A stretch of DNA of 61,507 nt from a bacterium (GTDB lineage: Bacteria > RBG-13-66-14 > B26-G2 > WVWN01): assembly GCA_035529855.1 (NCBI GenBank), contig DATKVX010000006.1, forward strand, positions 1 to 61,507, read 5' to 3'. A program made the position numbers and the translations under genes. The notes beneath the pieces are model-generated. The model did not search any database and was not told the DNA's origin. It saw only the letters and a program-made list of their open reading frames with translations. Shown piece after piece: positions 25,349-33,558 of the stretch. Position 1 is the stretch's first letter, and the number at the start of each line of letters is the position of its first letter.

Positions 25349-26077
25349 ATGACGGTGAAACCGCGGACGGCGGTAGGCTGGCTCGAGTTCCTGCCCGGGA
25401 GGTTGGAGCAGACGTTGCTGGGTTACGACGTGTCCCGGGACCAGATAACGATACTCTGTGACGCCGCGGTGCGCGAGAAGTTCTACGCCGTCGTAGTCAA
25501 CCCCACGCACGTTCGCTTCGCCGCGGAGCGCCTGGCCGACGTGCCGGTGAAGACGGTGACGGTCGTCGGTTTCCCCATGGGGGCCAATACCAAGGCGGTG
25601 AAGGTCTTCGAGACGCGCGACGCGTTGGCGCGCGGCGCGGACGAATTTGACCTGGTCATAAACGTTTCGGCGTTGACGCACGGTTATTACGAGTTCGTCT
25701 GCGGCGAGATCCGGGACGTCGTGGCCGCGGCCGACGGCCGCCCGGTCAAGGCCATAATCGAGTGCGGCGCGCTTACGGCCAACCAGAAGGTGGTCGCCTG
25801 CGACCTCGTGTGCCGGGCGGGCGCGCATTTCGTCAAGACCTCCACCGGCTACGGCCCGGGCGGCGCGACGGAAGAGGACGTGCGGCTTTTGCGGAAGGTG
25901 GTCGGCGACGCCGTCGGCATCAAGGCCTCCGGCGGGATACGGTCGTACGAGCGCGCGCTCAACCTCATGTCGGCGGGCGCGGACCGCGTCGGTACCTCGA
26001 GCGGCGTCGTCATTATGGAGGGGTTGCGCTACGCGGTGAAGGCGGGCCGTCTGGGCGACGCCGTCGCGGCGAGATAG
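25349..26077 (+). CDS. deoC: Deoxyribose-phosphate aldolase
   Basis: A 242-residue class I aldolase splitting 2-deoxyribose 5-phosphate into glyceraldehyde 3-phosphate and acetaldehyde. Signature elements are VVNPTHV, TVVGFPMGAN, FDLVINVSAL with Asp101, the Schiff-base Lys163 in FVKTSTGYGPGGAT, and Lys192 in GIKASGGIR. All catalytic residues are present. It starts 3 nt after the bactofilin-like gene. It belongs to deoxynucleoside breakdown, but no other deo gene is in the window. Confidence 0.94.
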   Translation: MTVKPRTAVGWLEFLPGRLEQTLLGYDVSRDQITILCDAAVREKFYAVVVNPTHVRFAAERLADVPVKTVTVVGFPMGANTKAVKVFETRDALARGADEFDLVINVSALTHGYYEFVCGEIRDVVAAADGRPVKAIIECGALTANQKVVACDLVCRAGAHFVKTSTGYGPGGATEEDVRLLRKVVGDAVGIKASGGIRSYERALNLMSAGADRVGTSSGVVIMEGLRYAVKAGRLGDAVAAR

Positions 26078-26223
26078 CAGCAGCGCGGCGCCCCCTCGGC
26101 AACTTATCTGAGGTGAATTCCTTTACATTAGGGGAAGTGTTCCGTCGGCTTCGACCGGGGGTCGGTACGGCGGCTTTTTAATAAATTACCCGGGCCGCTC
26201 TTCGGTGCGGCCGGTTTGACGTT

Positions 26224-28224
26224 ATGAAGAGGAGAAGTTTTCTCGAGGTAACGGGCGCCGCCGGCGTATGGCTCGCCGCGGGCGGCCTGGGCGGCGTCGT
26301 GGCGTCGTGCGGCGAGCGGGGCGTGGAGCGGCGCGCCGCCCGGCGCGTGGTGGTGTTGGGCGTCGGCGGCATGGACGCCGGCGTACTCGAGCGTATGATC
26401 GCCGAGGGCAAGCTGCCCAACCTCGCGGCGTTGGCCCGGAGCGGTACGTTCGCGACCCTTCGCACCACGACGCCCGCCGAAAGCTCCGTGGCGTGGGCGG
26501 CGTTCGCTACCGGCGCCCGGCCGGGCAGAAACGGTATCTTCGGCCGGTTCGGCCGGGACCCGGATACGTATCGCACCGTCGCGGCGGACGTCTCGTGTGA
26601 ACCCGGGAGGCACCTCGGCGATTGGCCCGTCGGCGGGCCCCGCTGCCGCTCAAACCTGAGCGGCGAACCTTTCTGGCGGTACGCCGCGCGCGAGGGCATC
26701 GCGACGGCGGCCTTATGGGCCCCGGCCGACTTGCCGCCCGAGGAGGTGGAGGGCGGCGCGTTTATAGCGGGCGGCGACGTCCCCGACGCGAGCCTGGGCG
26801 CGTATAATTATCATTTCTTCGCCACCGACAAGTACTTCGCCGAACGCGATACCGCCGCCGGCGGGATATGGAGAAAGATAGCAAGGCGGGACGGCGTCGG
26901 CCGGGTGACGCTGGAGCCGCCGGCGTGTTTGGCGGGCCGCGAGCTCGAGATAACGCTCGAGCCGGAGACCGAGCTATATTTAAATATTTCCGTCGCGGGG
27001 CGGAAGCAGCGCGTGAGGACCCGCACTTACAGCCATTACTTCGCGTTCCCTTTCGGGCGGGGGGTCTTGGGCCGCGGCCGCGTTATGGGCAGGTTCTTCG
27101 TGGTTTCGTCCGCGCCCGAAATACGCGTGTGGTTGTCGCCGCTCGAGGTGGACCCGCGTAGGCCGCTCTTCGACGTGGCGGCGCCATCCCGCTTCGGCGA
27201 GGAGCTCGCGGCGGACGGGCCGTTCAGCACCCGCGGCCGGCCGCTCGACCTCGGCGCGCTGCACGACGGCGTCATCGGCCGGGGGCCGTTCGTGGGGCAA
27301 TACTGCTACCAAACCGAAGAAAAGAGGCGCCTGGGTTTCTGGGCGTGGCAGCGTTATAGGCCGGACCTCTTCCTCCTCTTCGATTACGGCCTGGACGAAA
27401 TCGCGCAGGTGTTTTGGCGTCATTACGACCCCTCGCACCCGGCCTACGACGCCGAGAAGTTCTTCACGTACGGCGAGGCCTTCGAGCTCGCGTACCGCTA
27501 CGTCGATGAGGCGCTGGGGAAATTTATAAAGGGAGCGGCCGGCGACGACGTCGCGTTCTTCGTCGTCTCGGCGCACGGCAACCGGCCTTTTCGGCGGGCA
27601 TTTTGCCCGAGTCGGTGGCTGCTCGAGAACGGTTATTTGGGACTTGCCCCCGGGGCAAAGCCCTGGGGCGTCGACGTGCCCACGCCGGAGGCCGCGCTCC
27701 GCCGGGGCCGGTACCGACCCGCGGTGGCGTGGGAGCGGACGCGCGCGTACGCCCAGGGATACGGCCAGATTTATCTGAACGTCAAGGGCCGCGAGAAGCG
27801 GGGGGCCGTCTCCCGCGGCGACGCGGAGGGTTTGAAGGCCGAGCTTCGGACCCGCCTCTTGGCCGTACGGGACGGCGCCCGAAAGGCCGTGGTCGCGGTG
27901 GGCGACGGCGACGAACTCTTCGCCGGGCCGCGGCGTTTTTGCGCGCCCGACCTCGTCGTCTCGTTGGCGGACGGTTACGGCGTCTCGTGGGAATCCGTAC
28001 TGGGGGGCTTCGCCGACGCGGTTTTCGCCGACAACCGCGGCGTCGTTTCCGGCCACCACGCCGCCGTAGGGCCGGACGCGGTGCCCGGGTTGATATTCTC
28101 GAATTTGAAGTTAGACGCGGCCGGCGCCGCGGTGGAGGACGTGGGGCCGACTATATTACGTACTTTAGGGCTCGAGCCGCCCGGCGGCGTCGACGGCGTT
28201 TCTATGGAGGTAAGGCCGCGCTAG
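26224..28224 (+). CDS. Tat-exported alkaline phosphatase superfamily phosphodiesterase
   Basis: A 666-residue protein. The N-terminus MKRRSFLEVTGAAG with a later VASC carries a twin-arginine motif and a possible lipobox (Cys about 29). The catalytic domain is of the type I phosphodiesterase/nucleotide pyrophosphatase group: VVVLGVGGMDAGVLERMI (first metal Asp), TTPAESSVAWAAFATGARPG with a Ser nucleophile candidate, FDYGLDEIAQVFWRHYDPSHPAY, FFVVSAHGNRPF and VSGHHAAVGPD near the end. It relates distantly to the gene at 47881. Activity on phosphodiester or sulfate esters is inferred. Its stop codon interlocks with the ispD stop codon on the other strand (CTAG). Confidence 0.8.
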   Translation: MKRRSFLEVTGAAGVWLAAGGLGGVVASCGERGVERRAARRVVVLGVGGMDAGVLERMIAEGKLPNLAALARSGTFATLRTTTPAESSVAWAAFATGARPGRNGIFGRFGRDPDTYRTVAADVSCEPGRHLGDWPVGGPRCRSNLSGEPFWRYAAREGIATAALWAPADLPPEEVEGGAFIAGGDVPDASLGAYNYHFFATDKYFAERDTAAGGIWRKIARRDGVGRVTLEPPACLAGRELEITLEPETELYLNISVAGRKQRVRTRTYSHYFAFPFGRGVLGRGRVMGRFFVVSSAPEIRVWLSPLEVDPRRPLFDVAAPSRFGEELAADGPFSTRGRPLDLGALHDGVIGRGPFVGQYCYQTEEKRRLGFWAWQRYRPDLFLLFDYGLDEIAQVFWRHYDPSHPAYDAEKFFTYGEAFELAYRYVDEALGKFIKGAAGDDVAFFVVSAHGNRPFRRAFCPSRWLLENGYLGLAPGAKPWGVDVPTPEAALRRGRYRPAVAWERTRAYAQGYGQIYLNVKGREKRGAVSRGDAEGLKAELRTRLLAVRDGARKAVVAVGDGDELFAGPRRFCAPDLVVSLADGYGVSWESVLGGFADAVFADNRGVVSGHHAAVGPDAVPGLIFSNLKLDAAGAAVEDVGPTILRTLGLEPPGGVDGVSMEVRPR

Positions 28225-28946
28225 CGGCCTTTTTTCTTGTGGGAAAGAACGGCCTCGGCCCGGGCGAGGTCTTCGGGGAAGGTTATTTTAAAGTTGTCGC
28301 GTTCGCCCTCGACGGATACGACGCGGCCGCCGGCTAGCTCCAGCGCCGCGGCGTCGTCGGTCACGTCCCACCGTTCGCGCGCCGCGGCCCGGTAGGCGTC
28401 GGCGACGGCGGCCAACTTGAAAGCTTGCGGCGTTTGCGCCGCGCGCAGAGCTTCGCGGGCCGGCGTGCTTTCGACGGCGCCGTCGTCGCCGATTCGCTTC
28501 AGGGTATCGACCAGCGCGACCGCGGGTACCGCGCCGTCGGCGGTCGCGAGCGCCGCCAGCAGGCGGCGCACCAGCGCCCGCGTCGCCAGCGGGCGCGCCG
28601 CGTCGTGGATGAGGACCGCGGCGTCGGGGGAGGCGAGTGCCGCGGCCGCGGCCAACCCCGCGGCGGCCGAGTCGCGCCGCGCCGCGCCGCCCGCGACGAC
28701 GGCCCGCACCTTTTCGAAGTCGTAGTCCGACGCGAGCCGGCGTAGTTTTTTTTCGGCGCCCGGCGCGGCCACCGCCACCACCGCGTCCACTTCTTCACAT
28801 TCCTCGAAGAGGGCCAGGCCGTAATATACCAGAGGGCGCCCGGCGAGGGGCGCGTAAATTTTGTCGCGGCCACCCATGCGGCTGGAGGAGCCGGCCGCCA
28901 GCAGCACGGCCGCGACGCGTACCGCTTGTCGCTTTACGTCTCCCAC
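28221..28946 (-). CDS. ispD: 2-C-methyl-D-erythritol 4-phosphate cytidylyltransferase
   Basis: A 241-residue enzyme of the MEP isoprenoid pathway, making CDP-methylerythritol from MEP and CTP. The start VAAVLLAAGSSSRMGGRDKIYAPLAGRPL has the nucleotide-binding loop (17-25) and Lys29. Later motifs are VLIHDAARPLATRAL, VPAVALVDTLKRI and AQTPQAFKL. It is last in the long minus-strand operon, starting at GTG 28946 only 3 nt after the yacL-type gene, a pairing common in bacteria. ispF, often next, is absent. Confidence 0.93.
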   Translation of the reverse strand: MGDVKRQAVRVAAVLLAAGSSSRMGGRDKIYAPLAGRPLVYYGLALFEECEEVDAVVAVAAPGAEKKLRRLASDYDFEKVRAVVAGGAARRDSAAAGLAAAAALASPDAAVLIHDAARPLATRALVRRLLAALATADGAVPAVALVDTLKRIGDDGAVESTPAREALRAAQTPQAFKLAAVADAYRAAARERWDVTDDAAALELAGGRVVSVEGERDNFKITFPEDLARAEAVLSHKKKGR

Positions 28947-28949
28947 GGC

Positions 28950-29954
28950 TCAGCTCGGGCCGGAGCTTACGTAGTCCTCGGAGCCGGGTATCTTACCGAA
29001 GATCATGCGCCCGGCCGCGGTTTGGAGTACGCTCGTTACGAGGACGTCGAGCCCTTCGCCGATGCGCGGCCGGCCGTTCTCCACCACGACCATCGTCCCG
29101 TCGTCGAGGTAGCCGACGCCCTGGCCGGCCTCCTTTCCCTCTTTCACTACCTGCACCGCCAGCATCTCGCCGGGAAGGACGACGGCCTTGAGCGCGTTGG
29201 CCAGGTTATTCAAATTTAGAATCTTTACGCCCTGGAGCTCGGCCACCTGGTTCAGGTTGTAGTCGTTGGTCACCAGGCTGGCGTCGAGGTCCTCCGATAG
29301 CCGGAGCAACTTTTCGTCCACCGTCGGTACGTCGGCGTACTCCTTGTCCAGTATTTCGACGCGGGCGAGAGCGGACTTTTGGATCTTGTTCAATATCTCC
29401 AAACCGCGCCGGCCGCGATTGCGTTTGAGGGGATTGGACGAATCGGCTATGAGCTGGATTTCCTTCAGAACGAATCGCGGGATGACGACCGTCCCCGGTA
29501 GGAAACCGGCCTCGATGACGTCGGCGATGCGCCCGTCTATGATGACGCTGGTATCGAGTACGTTGAGGATCGTACCGCCGCCCTGCCGAGTCCCGAGCGA
29601 AGCGAGGAGGGGCAAGTCGCGGAGTTTGGCCGCCCCCAACATCGTCCCGGTGTAGCCGCAGACCAGTACGATTAAGACGTACAGGTATTCGGGCGCCTCC
29701 ACCGTTTGCGATAGGGCGTAGGCGAGGAGGTTCCCGCCGATGAGGCCCGCGATGAGGCCCAACGTCGCCGCCACCAGCGTTTGAACCGAGTAACGCTCCA
29801 ACAGGATTTCGACCAGGACTATAAGGCAGCCGACGGCGAAGCCGAAGACCACTCCCCAGAAGGGCGCCGATTCCGCCTTGGATATGAAAGGCGCGAAGAA
29901 GTAGCCGACGACCGACGTCGCGGCTATAAGTAGGAATCTTAAAATGTGGAGCAT
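28950..29954 (-). CDS. yacL: YacL-like PIN/TRAM membrane protein
   Basis: A 334-residue protein with four N-terminal membrane helices (about 1-115), a PIN nuclease domain starting NVLDTSVIIDGRIADVIEAG (acidic Asp134 and Asp140, with TNDYNLNQVA later), and a C-terminal TRAM domain (LPGEMLAVQVVKEGKEAGQGVGYLDDGTMVVVE). This architecture is specific to the YacL/PilT-N family found upstream of ispD. Acidic residues of the PIN site are kept, so RNase activity is possible. Membrane-anchored; cellular target unknown. Confidence 0.92.
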   Translation of the reverse strand: MLHILRFLLIAATSVVGYFFAPFISKAESAPFWGVVFGFAVGCLIVLVEILLERYSVQTLVAATLGLIAGLIGGNLLAYALSQTVEAPEYLYVLIVLVCGYTGTMLGAAKLRDLPLLASLGTRQGGGTILNVLDTSVIIDGRIADVIEAGFLPGTVVIPRFVLKEIQLIADSSNPLKRNRGRRGLEILNKIQKSALARVEILDKEYADVPTVDEKLLRLSEDLDASLVTNDYNLNQVAELQGVKILNLNNLANALKAVVLPGEMLAVQVVKEGKEAGQGVGYLDDGTMVVVENGRPRIGEGLDVLVTSVLQTAAGRMIFGKIPGSEDYVSSGPS

Positions 29955-29975
29955 TTCGCTTTGCGGTCGGCCCCG

Positions 29976-30602
29976 TTAGGTCGAAAACAATTCGTACGCC
30001 AGGCGGCGCGCGATTCCCGCGTCGAAACCGCGGCGCGCGAGAAACGACGTAATCGCCGCCCGGCCCTTCCGTTCACCTTTGGCCCTAAACGCCTCGCGGC
30101 GGGGAGCGAGCGCTCGCCTCGCCAGCCCCTCCTCATCCTCGTCGACGTTTTCGGCGAGCGCCGCCTCTACCGCTTCGGGGGCGACGCCCTTGGCCGCGAG
30201 CTCCGCCCGCAGCGCGCGACGGCCTTTGGGTTTGAGTCGCACGCGGTCGCGGACCCACGCGCCGGCGAACGCCCCGTCGTCCACCAGGCCGCGGCTCGTC
30301 AGCAGCTTGACCGCGGCGTCTACGATGTCGCCTTCGTAGCCGTACCGCCGGAGGCGTTCTTCGAATTCGTGCCGGCTTCGCAGGCGGGAACGCAAGTACC
30401 TCAGCGCCCGGGCGTACGCGCCGTCCACCTCGGCGGCGAAGGCCATACGCCGCAACTCGTCTTCCGCGAGCTCTCGGCCTACCTCCAACCCTAGGTCGCG
30501 CGCGGCCGCCGCCGACAGCCCCACCGCGAACGCGCCGTCGACGAATACCGATACCCGGTCGGGGCGGCGTTTTTGGCGCTCGAGGGCCGTTATCGTGGTC
30601 AC
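29976..30602 (-). CDS. recX: Regulatory protein RecX
   Basis: A 208-residue RecA modulator made of tandem three-helix RecX repeats: AYARALRYLRSRLRSRHEFEERL, then IVDAAVKLLTSRGLVDDGAFAGAWVRDR and LKPKGRRALRAELAAKGV. It starts at GTG 30602, 7 nt after the recA stop, the standard position. It limits RecA filament growth in known cases. Somewhat longer than average because of a third C-terminal repeat. Confidence 0.92.
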   Translation of the reverse strand: MTTITALERQKRRPDRVSVFVDGAFAVGLSAAAARDLGLEVGRELAEDELRRMAFAAEVDGAYARALRYLRSRLRSRHEFEERLRRYGYEGDIVDAAVKLLTSRGLVDDGAFAGAWVRDRVRLKPKGRRALRAELAAKGVAPEAVEAALAENVDEDEEGLARRALAPRREAFRAKGERKGRAAITSFLARRGFDAGIARRLAYELFST

Positions 30603-30609
30603 GTCGGCG

Positions 30610-31659
30610 TTATTGGTCGGAGGCGGGAGCGTCTTCCCCCGCCGGCGGGCTTTCCGGGGCTCTTATTCCCAGTTCAGTCCGCAGCGTCGCCTCGAGCTCC
30701 CGCGCGAGTTTCGGGTTTTCTTTTAAAAATTTTACGGCGTTGGCGCGGCCTTGTCCCAACCGCTCGTCGCCGTACGAATACCACGTCCCCGACTTCTCGA
30801 CGATGTTGCGCGCCGCTCCCAGGTCCAGCATATCCCCCAGCGCCGATATCCCCTCGCCGTACACGATATCGAACTCGGCCTGGCGGAACGGCGGCGCCAC
30901 TTTGTTCTTCACGACCTTGACGCGGACGCGGTTGCCAACCGCGGTGTCGCCCTCTTTAATGGTGGCGATGCGCCGGATGTCGAGCCGGACCGACGTATAG
31001 AACTTGAGGGCGTTCCCTCCCGGCGTCGTCTCCGGGTTGCCGAACATGACGCCGATCTTTATGCGAATTTGATTGATGAAGACCACGATGGATTTCGTGC
31101 GCGAGATGACGCCGGTCAACTTCCGCAGAGCTTGCGACATAAGCCGGGCCTGGAGCCCCATGTGAGCGTCTCCCATCTCCCCCTCCAGCTCGGCGCGGGG
31201 CACGAGCGCCGCGACGGAATCGATGACGACCACGTCTACGGCGTTCGACCGGACCAGCTGCTCGACGATGTCGAGGGCTTGCTCGCCGGAGTCGGGCTGC
31301 GAGACCCAGAGCTCGTCCACGTCCACGCCCAGGGTGCGCGCGTACTCCAGCGGGAAGGCGTACTCCAAGTCCACCAGCGCCGCGTGGCCGCCCAACTTCT
31401 GCGCCTCGGCGATGAGGTGCAGCGCCAGCGTCGTCTTGCCCGAAGCTTCCGGCCCGAAGATCTCGACGATGCGGCCTCGCGGAATGCCGCCCACGCCCAG
31501 CGCCGCGTCGAGGCTCAGGCTCCCCGTCGGGACGACGTCCACGTTGGCCCGCGATTTATCGTCGCCCACGCGCATCAGGACCGTCTCGCCGTATTTTTTC
31601 TTTATCCCGTCGACGGCGTGTTGTAACGAAACGTCTCTTTCTTCACCTGCGGTCGCCAT
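30610..31659 (-). CDS. recA: Recombinase RecA
   Basis: A 349-residue DNA strand-exchange ATPase of normal size, with no intein. Walker A GPEASGKT is at 69-76 (most RecA have GPESSGKT). Other marks are [54 protein letters not shown], the L2 loop [30 protein letters not shown] and an acidic tail. GGGGAG precedes the ATG. A 76-nt gap upstream is the widest in the operon between pgsA and ispD and contains AT-rich promoter-like sequence near 31700-31730, so recA may also be transcribed on its own. No clear LexA box was recognised. Confidence 0.97.
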   Translation of the reverse strand: MATAGEERDVSLQHAVDGIKKKYGETVLMRVGDDKSRANVDVVPTGSLSLDAALGVGGIPRGRIVEIFGPEASGKTTLALHLIAEAQKLGGHAALVDLEYAFPLEYARTLGVDVDELWVSQPDSGEQALDIVEQLVRSNAVDVVVIDSVAALVPRAELEGEMGDAHMGLQARLMSQALRKLTGVISRTKSIVVFINQIRIKIGVMFGNPETTPGGNALKFYTSVRLDIRRIATIKEGDTAVGNRVRVKVVKNKVAPPFRQAEFDIVYGEGISALGDMLDLGAARNIVEKSGTWYSYGDERLGQGRANAVKFLKENPKLARELEATLRTELGIRAPESPPAGEDAPASDQ

Positions 31660-31735
31660 ATTTTCTCCCCGGGCAGAATGTGGAAATATCTTTTACCGCG
31701 TATATTAACATAAAACACGCGCTTCGAAAAACCGT

Positions 31736-32296
31736 TTAATCGCCGCCCAGGCGCCAACGCCCGATTTCCTCGTATATCGAACCCTCGGGCGTAAGGGTGG
31801 ATTTGACCAGCGCCACGGCCTCGAGTTGCTCCGCCGGCGCGGCGAATCCGTCGAGCTGCTCGATCTTCCGGGCCGCCGTCGCCGCGGCCCCGCGGGGTTC
31901 TTTGACCCGGCCTATCGTGAGGTGCGGTTTGAAAGGCCGCTTCTCGCGGGCGAAGCCCAGCGGCTCGAGCGCCTTATCCACCGCCGCCGCCAGCGCCCCC
32001 GCCGCCGCCGCGCCCTCGCCCAGGCCGACCCATAGAACGCGCGGCGCCCGGGTGTTGGGGAAGCAGCCGCAGTCCGACAGCGAGAGCGCGAACGGCTCGG
32101 CCGCGGCCGCGACCGCCGCCAGCGCCTCCTCAACCTTCGGTACCAGTTTCTCCTCGACTTCACCCAGGAACTTCAACGTCAGGTGGACGTTTTCGGCCGG
32201 GACCCACCGCACGCCGCCGCGCCGGCCGCTTTCGCACGCGTCGGCCAGCGACGCCCGGTGGCTCGCCGGGAGCTCCGCCGCTACGAATAACCTCAC
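31736..32296 (-). CDS. thpR: RNA 2',3'-cyclic phosphodiesterase (2H family)
   Basis: A 186-residue 2H phosphoesterase (2'-5' RNA ligase-like). Both HxTx motifs are present: HLTLKFLGEV near residue 38 and HLTIGRVKEP near 125. The N-terminus VRLFVAAELP is typical. The GTG at 32296 overlaps the cinA stop (GTGA), showing translational coupling, so the longer open frame upstream is only a shadow of cinA. The neighbour order cinA-thpR-recA is conserved in many bacteria. The biological RNA substrate is not established. Confidence 0.92.
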   Translation of the reverse strand: MRLFVAAELPASHRASLADACESGRRGGVRWVPAENVHLTLKFLGEVEEKLVPKVEEALAAVAAAAEPFALSLSDCGCFPNTRAPRVLWVGLGEGAAAAGALAAAVDKALEPLGFAREKRPFKPHLTIGRVKEPRGAAATAARKIEQLDGFAAPAEQLEAVALVKSTLTPEGSIYEEIGRWRLGGD

Positions 32297-33543
32297 CGCT
32301 TCTCTCCTTTCGCGCGCAAACGCAGCCGCAACATGTCGAGGGCGTGCTGCGACGCGCGGAGGCGGACCCAGCCGCGGCCGCCGCCGAAGGAACGCGTATC
32401 GCTCGTCGTCCGGCCTTCCTCCGCCAGCGCGAACCACGTCGTGCCCACCGGTTTCTCGGGTGTGCCGCCGCTCGGGCCGGCGACGCCGGTCACGGCCAAC
32501 GCGTACGTCGCGCCGAAGCGCGCCCGCGCCCCCTCGGCCATCTCGCGCGCCGTCTCCTCGCTCACCGCACCGCGGGTCGCGAGCGTCGCCGCCGCGACGC
32601 CCAACAGGTTTACCTTCGCCTCGTTGGCGTACGAGACGACGCCGCCGACGAACCAGCTCGAGGCGCCGGCGACGTCCGTCACGCGCTTGGCGATAAGGCC
32701 GCCGGTGCACGACTCCGCCAGCGCGAGCGTCTCGCCCCGCGCGTCCAACGCTTCGCCCACTACCTGCTCGAGCGCGGCGCCGTCTTCGCCGAAGAGGTGG
32801 GCGCCGAGCGCTTCGCGGATGGCTTTTGCGACCGGAGCCGCGCGCTCGCGAAACGTCTCCTCGTCGGGCGCGGCGCCCCATATGCGGAGGTTTACCTGGG
32901 CCGTTTGCGGGAGATAGGCGAGGTGGACCCCCGCGGGGACTTCCACGCCCGCCAGCCGCTCGGCCACCGCCGATTCCGGCAGGCCGGTGGCGTGGAGTTG
33001 TTTCTCGTAAACCCGCTCTCCGACGTAGCCTTTCTTCTCCAAAAACGGGACCAGGCCGTGCTCGAAGATGTACTCCATCTCGGCCGGCACGCCGGGCAGG
33101 AGACACAGTACGAAACCCGCCGGTTCGACGACGATGCCGGGCGCGGTCCCCAGCGGGTTGGCCAATACGTGGGAGCCCGCCGGGACGCGGGCCTGGCCCA
33201 CGTTGACCGCGGGCATTTCGATGCCGCGTCGTGCGAAGCGCCGCTCGATCTCTTTGAGCGTGGGCCGGTGCAGCACGAGCTCGAGGCCCAGGTGTTTCGC
33301 GACCGCGGCCAGCGTGCGGTCATCCTCGGTGGGGCCCAGGCCGCCGGTCATGACCGCGAGGGGCGTCAGCGCGCGCGCCTGCTCGAGCGCGGCGACGATG
33401 TCGGCGTCCACGTCCCCCACGACGAGTTGGCGCCGCGTCGCGATGCCGAGCGCGGCCAACCGCCGCGACAGGTACGCGGCGTTGTTGTTAACCGTTTTAC
33501 CCATCAAGAGCTCGTCGCCGATGGCGATGACGGTCGCGTCCAT
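32293..33543 (-). CDS. cinA: CinA family protein (NMN deamidase / competence-damage inducible)
   Basis: A 416-residue two-domain protein. The N-terminal molybdopterin-binding-like domain has AIGDELLMGKTVNNNAAYLSRR, GGLGPTEDD and GTAPGIVV; the C-terminal amidohydrolase domain has LALAESCTGGLIAKRVTDVAGASSWFVGGVVSY and YALAVTGVAGPSGG, with the conserved Ser of the nicotinamide mononucleotide deamidase site. It recycles NMN to nicotinate mononucleotide, and is linked to recA in many genomes. GGTGAAATT before the ATG is a weak ribosome site. Confidence 0.94.
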   Translation of the reverse strand: MDATVIAIGDELLMGKTVNNNAAYLSRRLAALGIATRRQLVVGDVDADIVAALEQARALTPLAVMTGGLGPTEDDRTLAAVAKHLGLELVLHRPTLKEIERRFARRGIEMPAVNVGQARVPAGSHVLANPLGTAPGIVVEPAGFVLCLLPGVPAEMEYIFEHGLVPFLEKKGYVGERVYEKQLHATGLPESAVAERLAGVEVPAGVHLAYLPQTAQVNLRIWGAAPDEETFRERAAPVAKAIREALGAHLFGEDGAALEQVVGEALDARGETLALAESCTGGLIAKRVTDVAGASSWFVGGVVSYANEAKVNLLGVAAATLATRGAVSEETAREMAEGARARFGATYALAVTGVAGPSGGTPEKPVGTTWFALAEEGRTTSDTRSFGGGRGWVRLRASQHALDMLRLRLRAKGEKR

Positions 33544-33558
33544 AATTTCACCTCGGCC

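Noticed and set aside
32297-33106. Long open frame upstream of thpR
   Set aside because: It overlaps cinA on the same strand with low-complexity translation; the GTGA overlap marks the true start.
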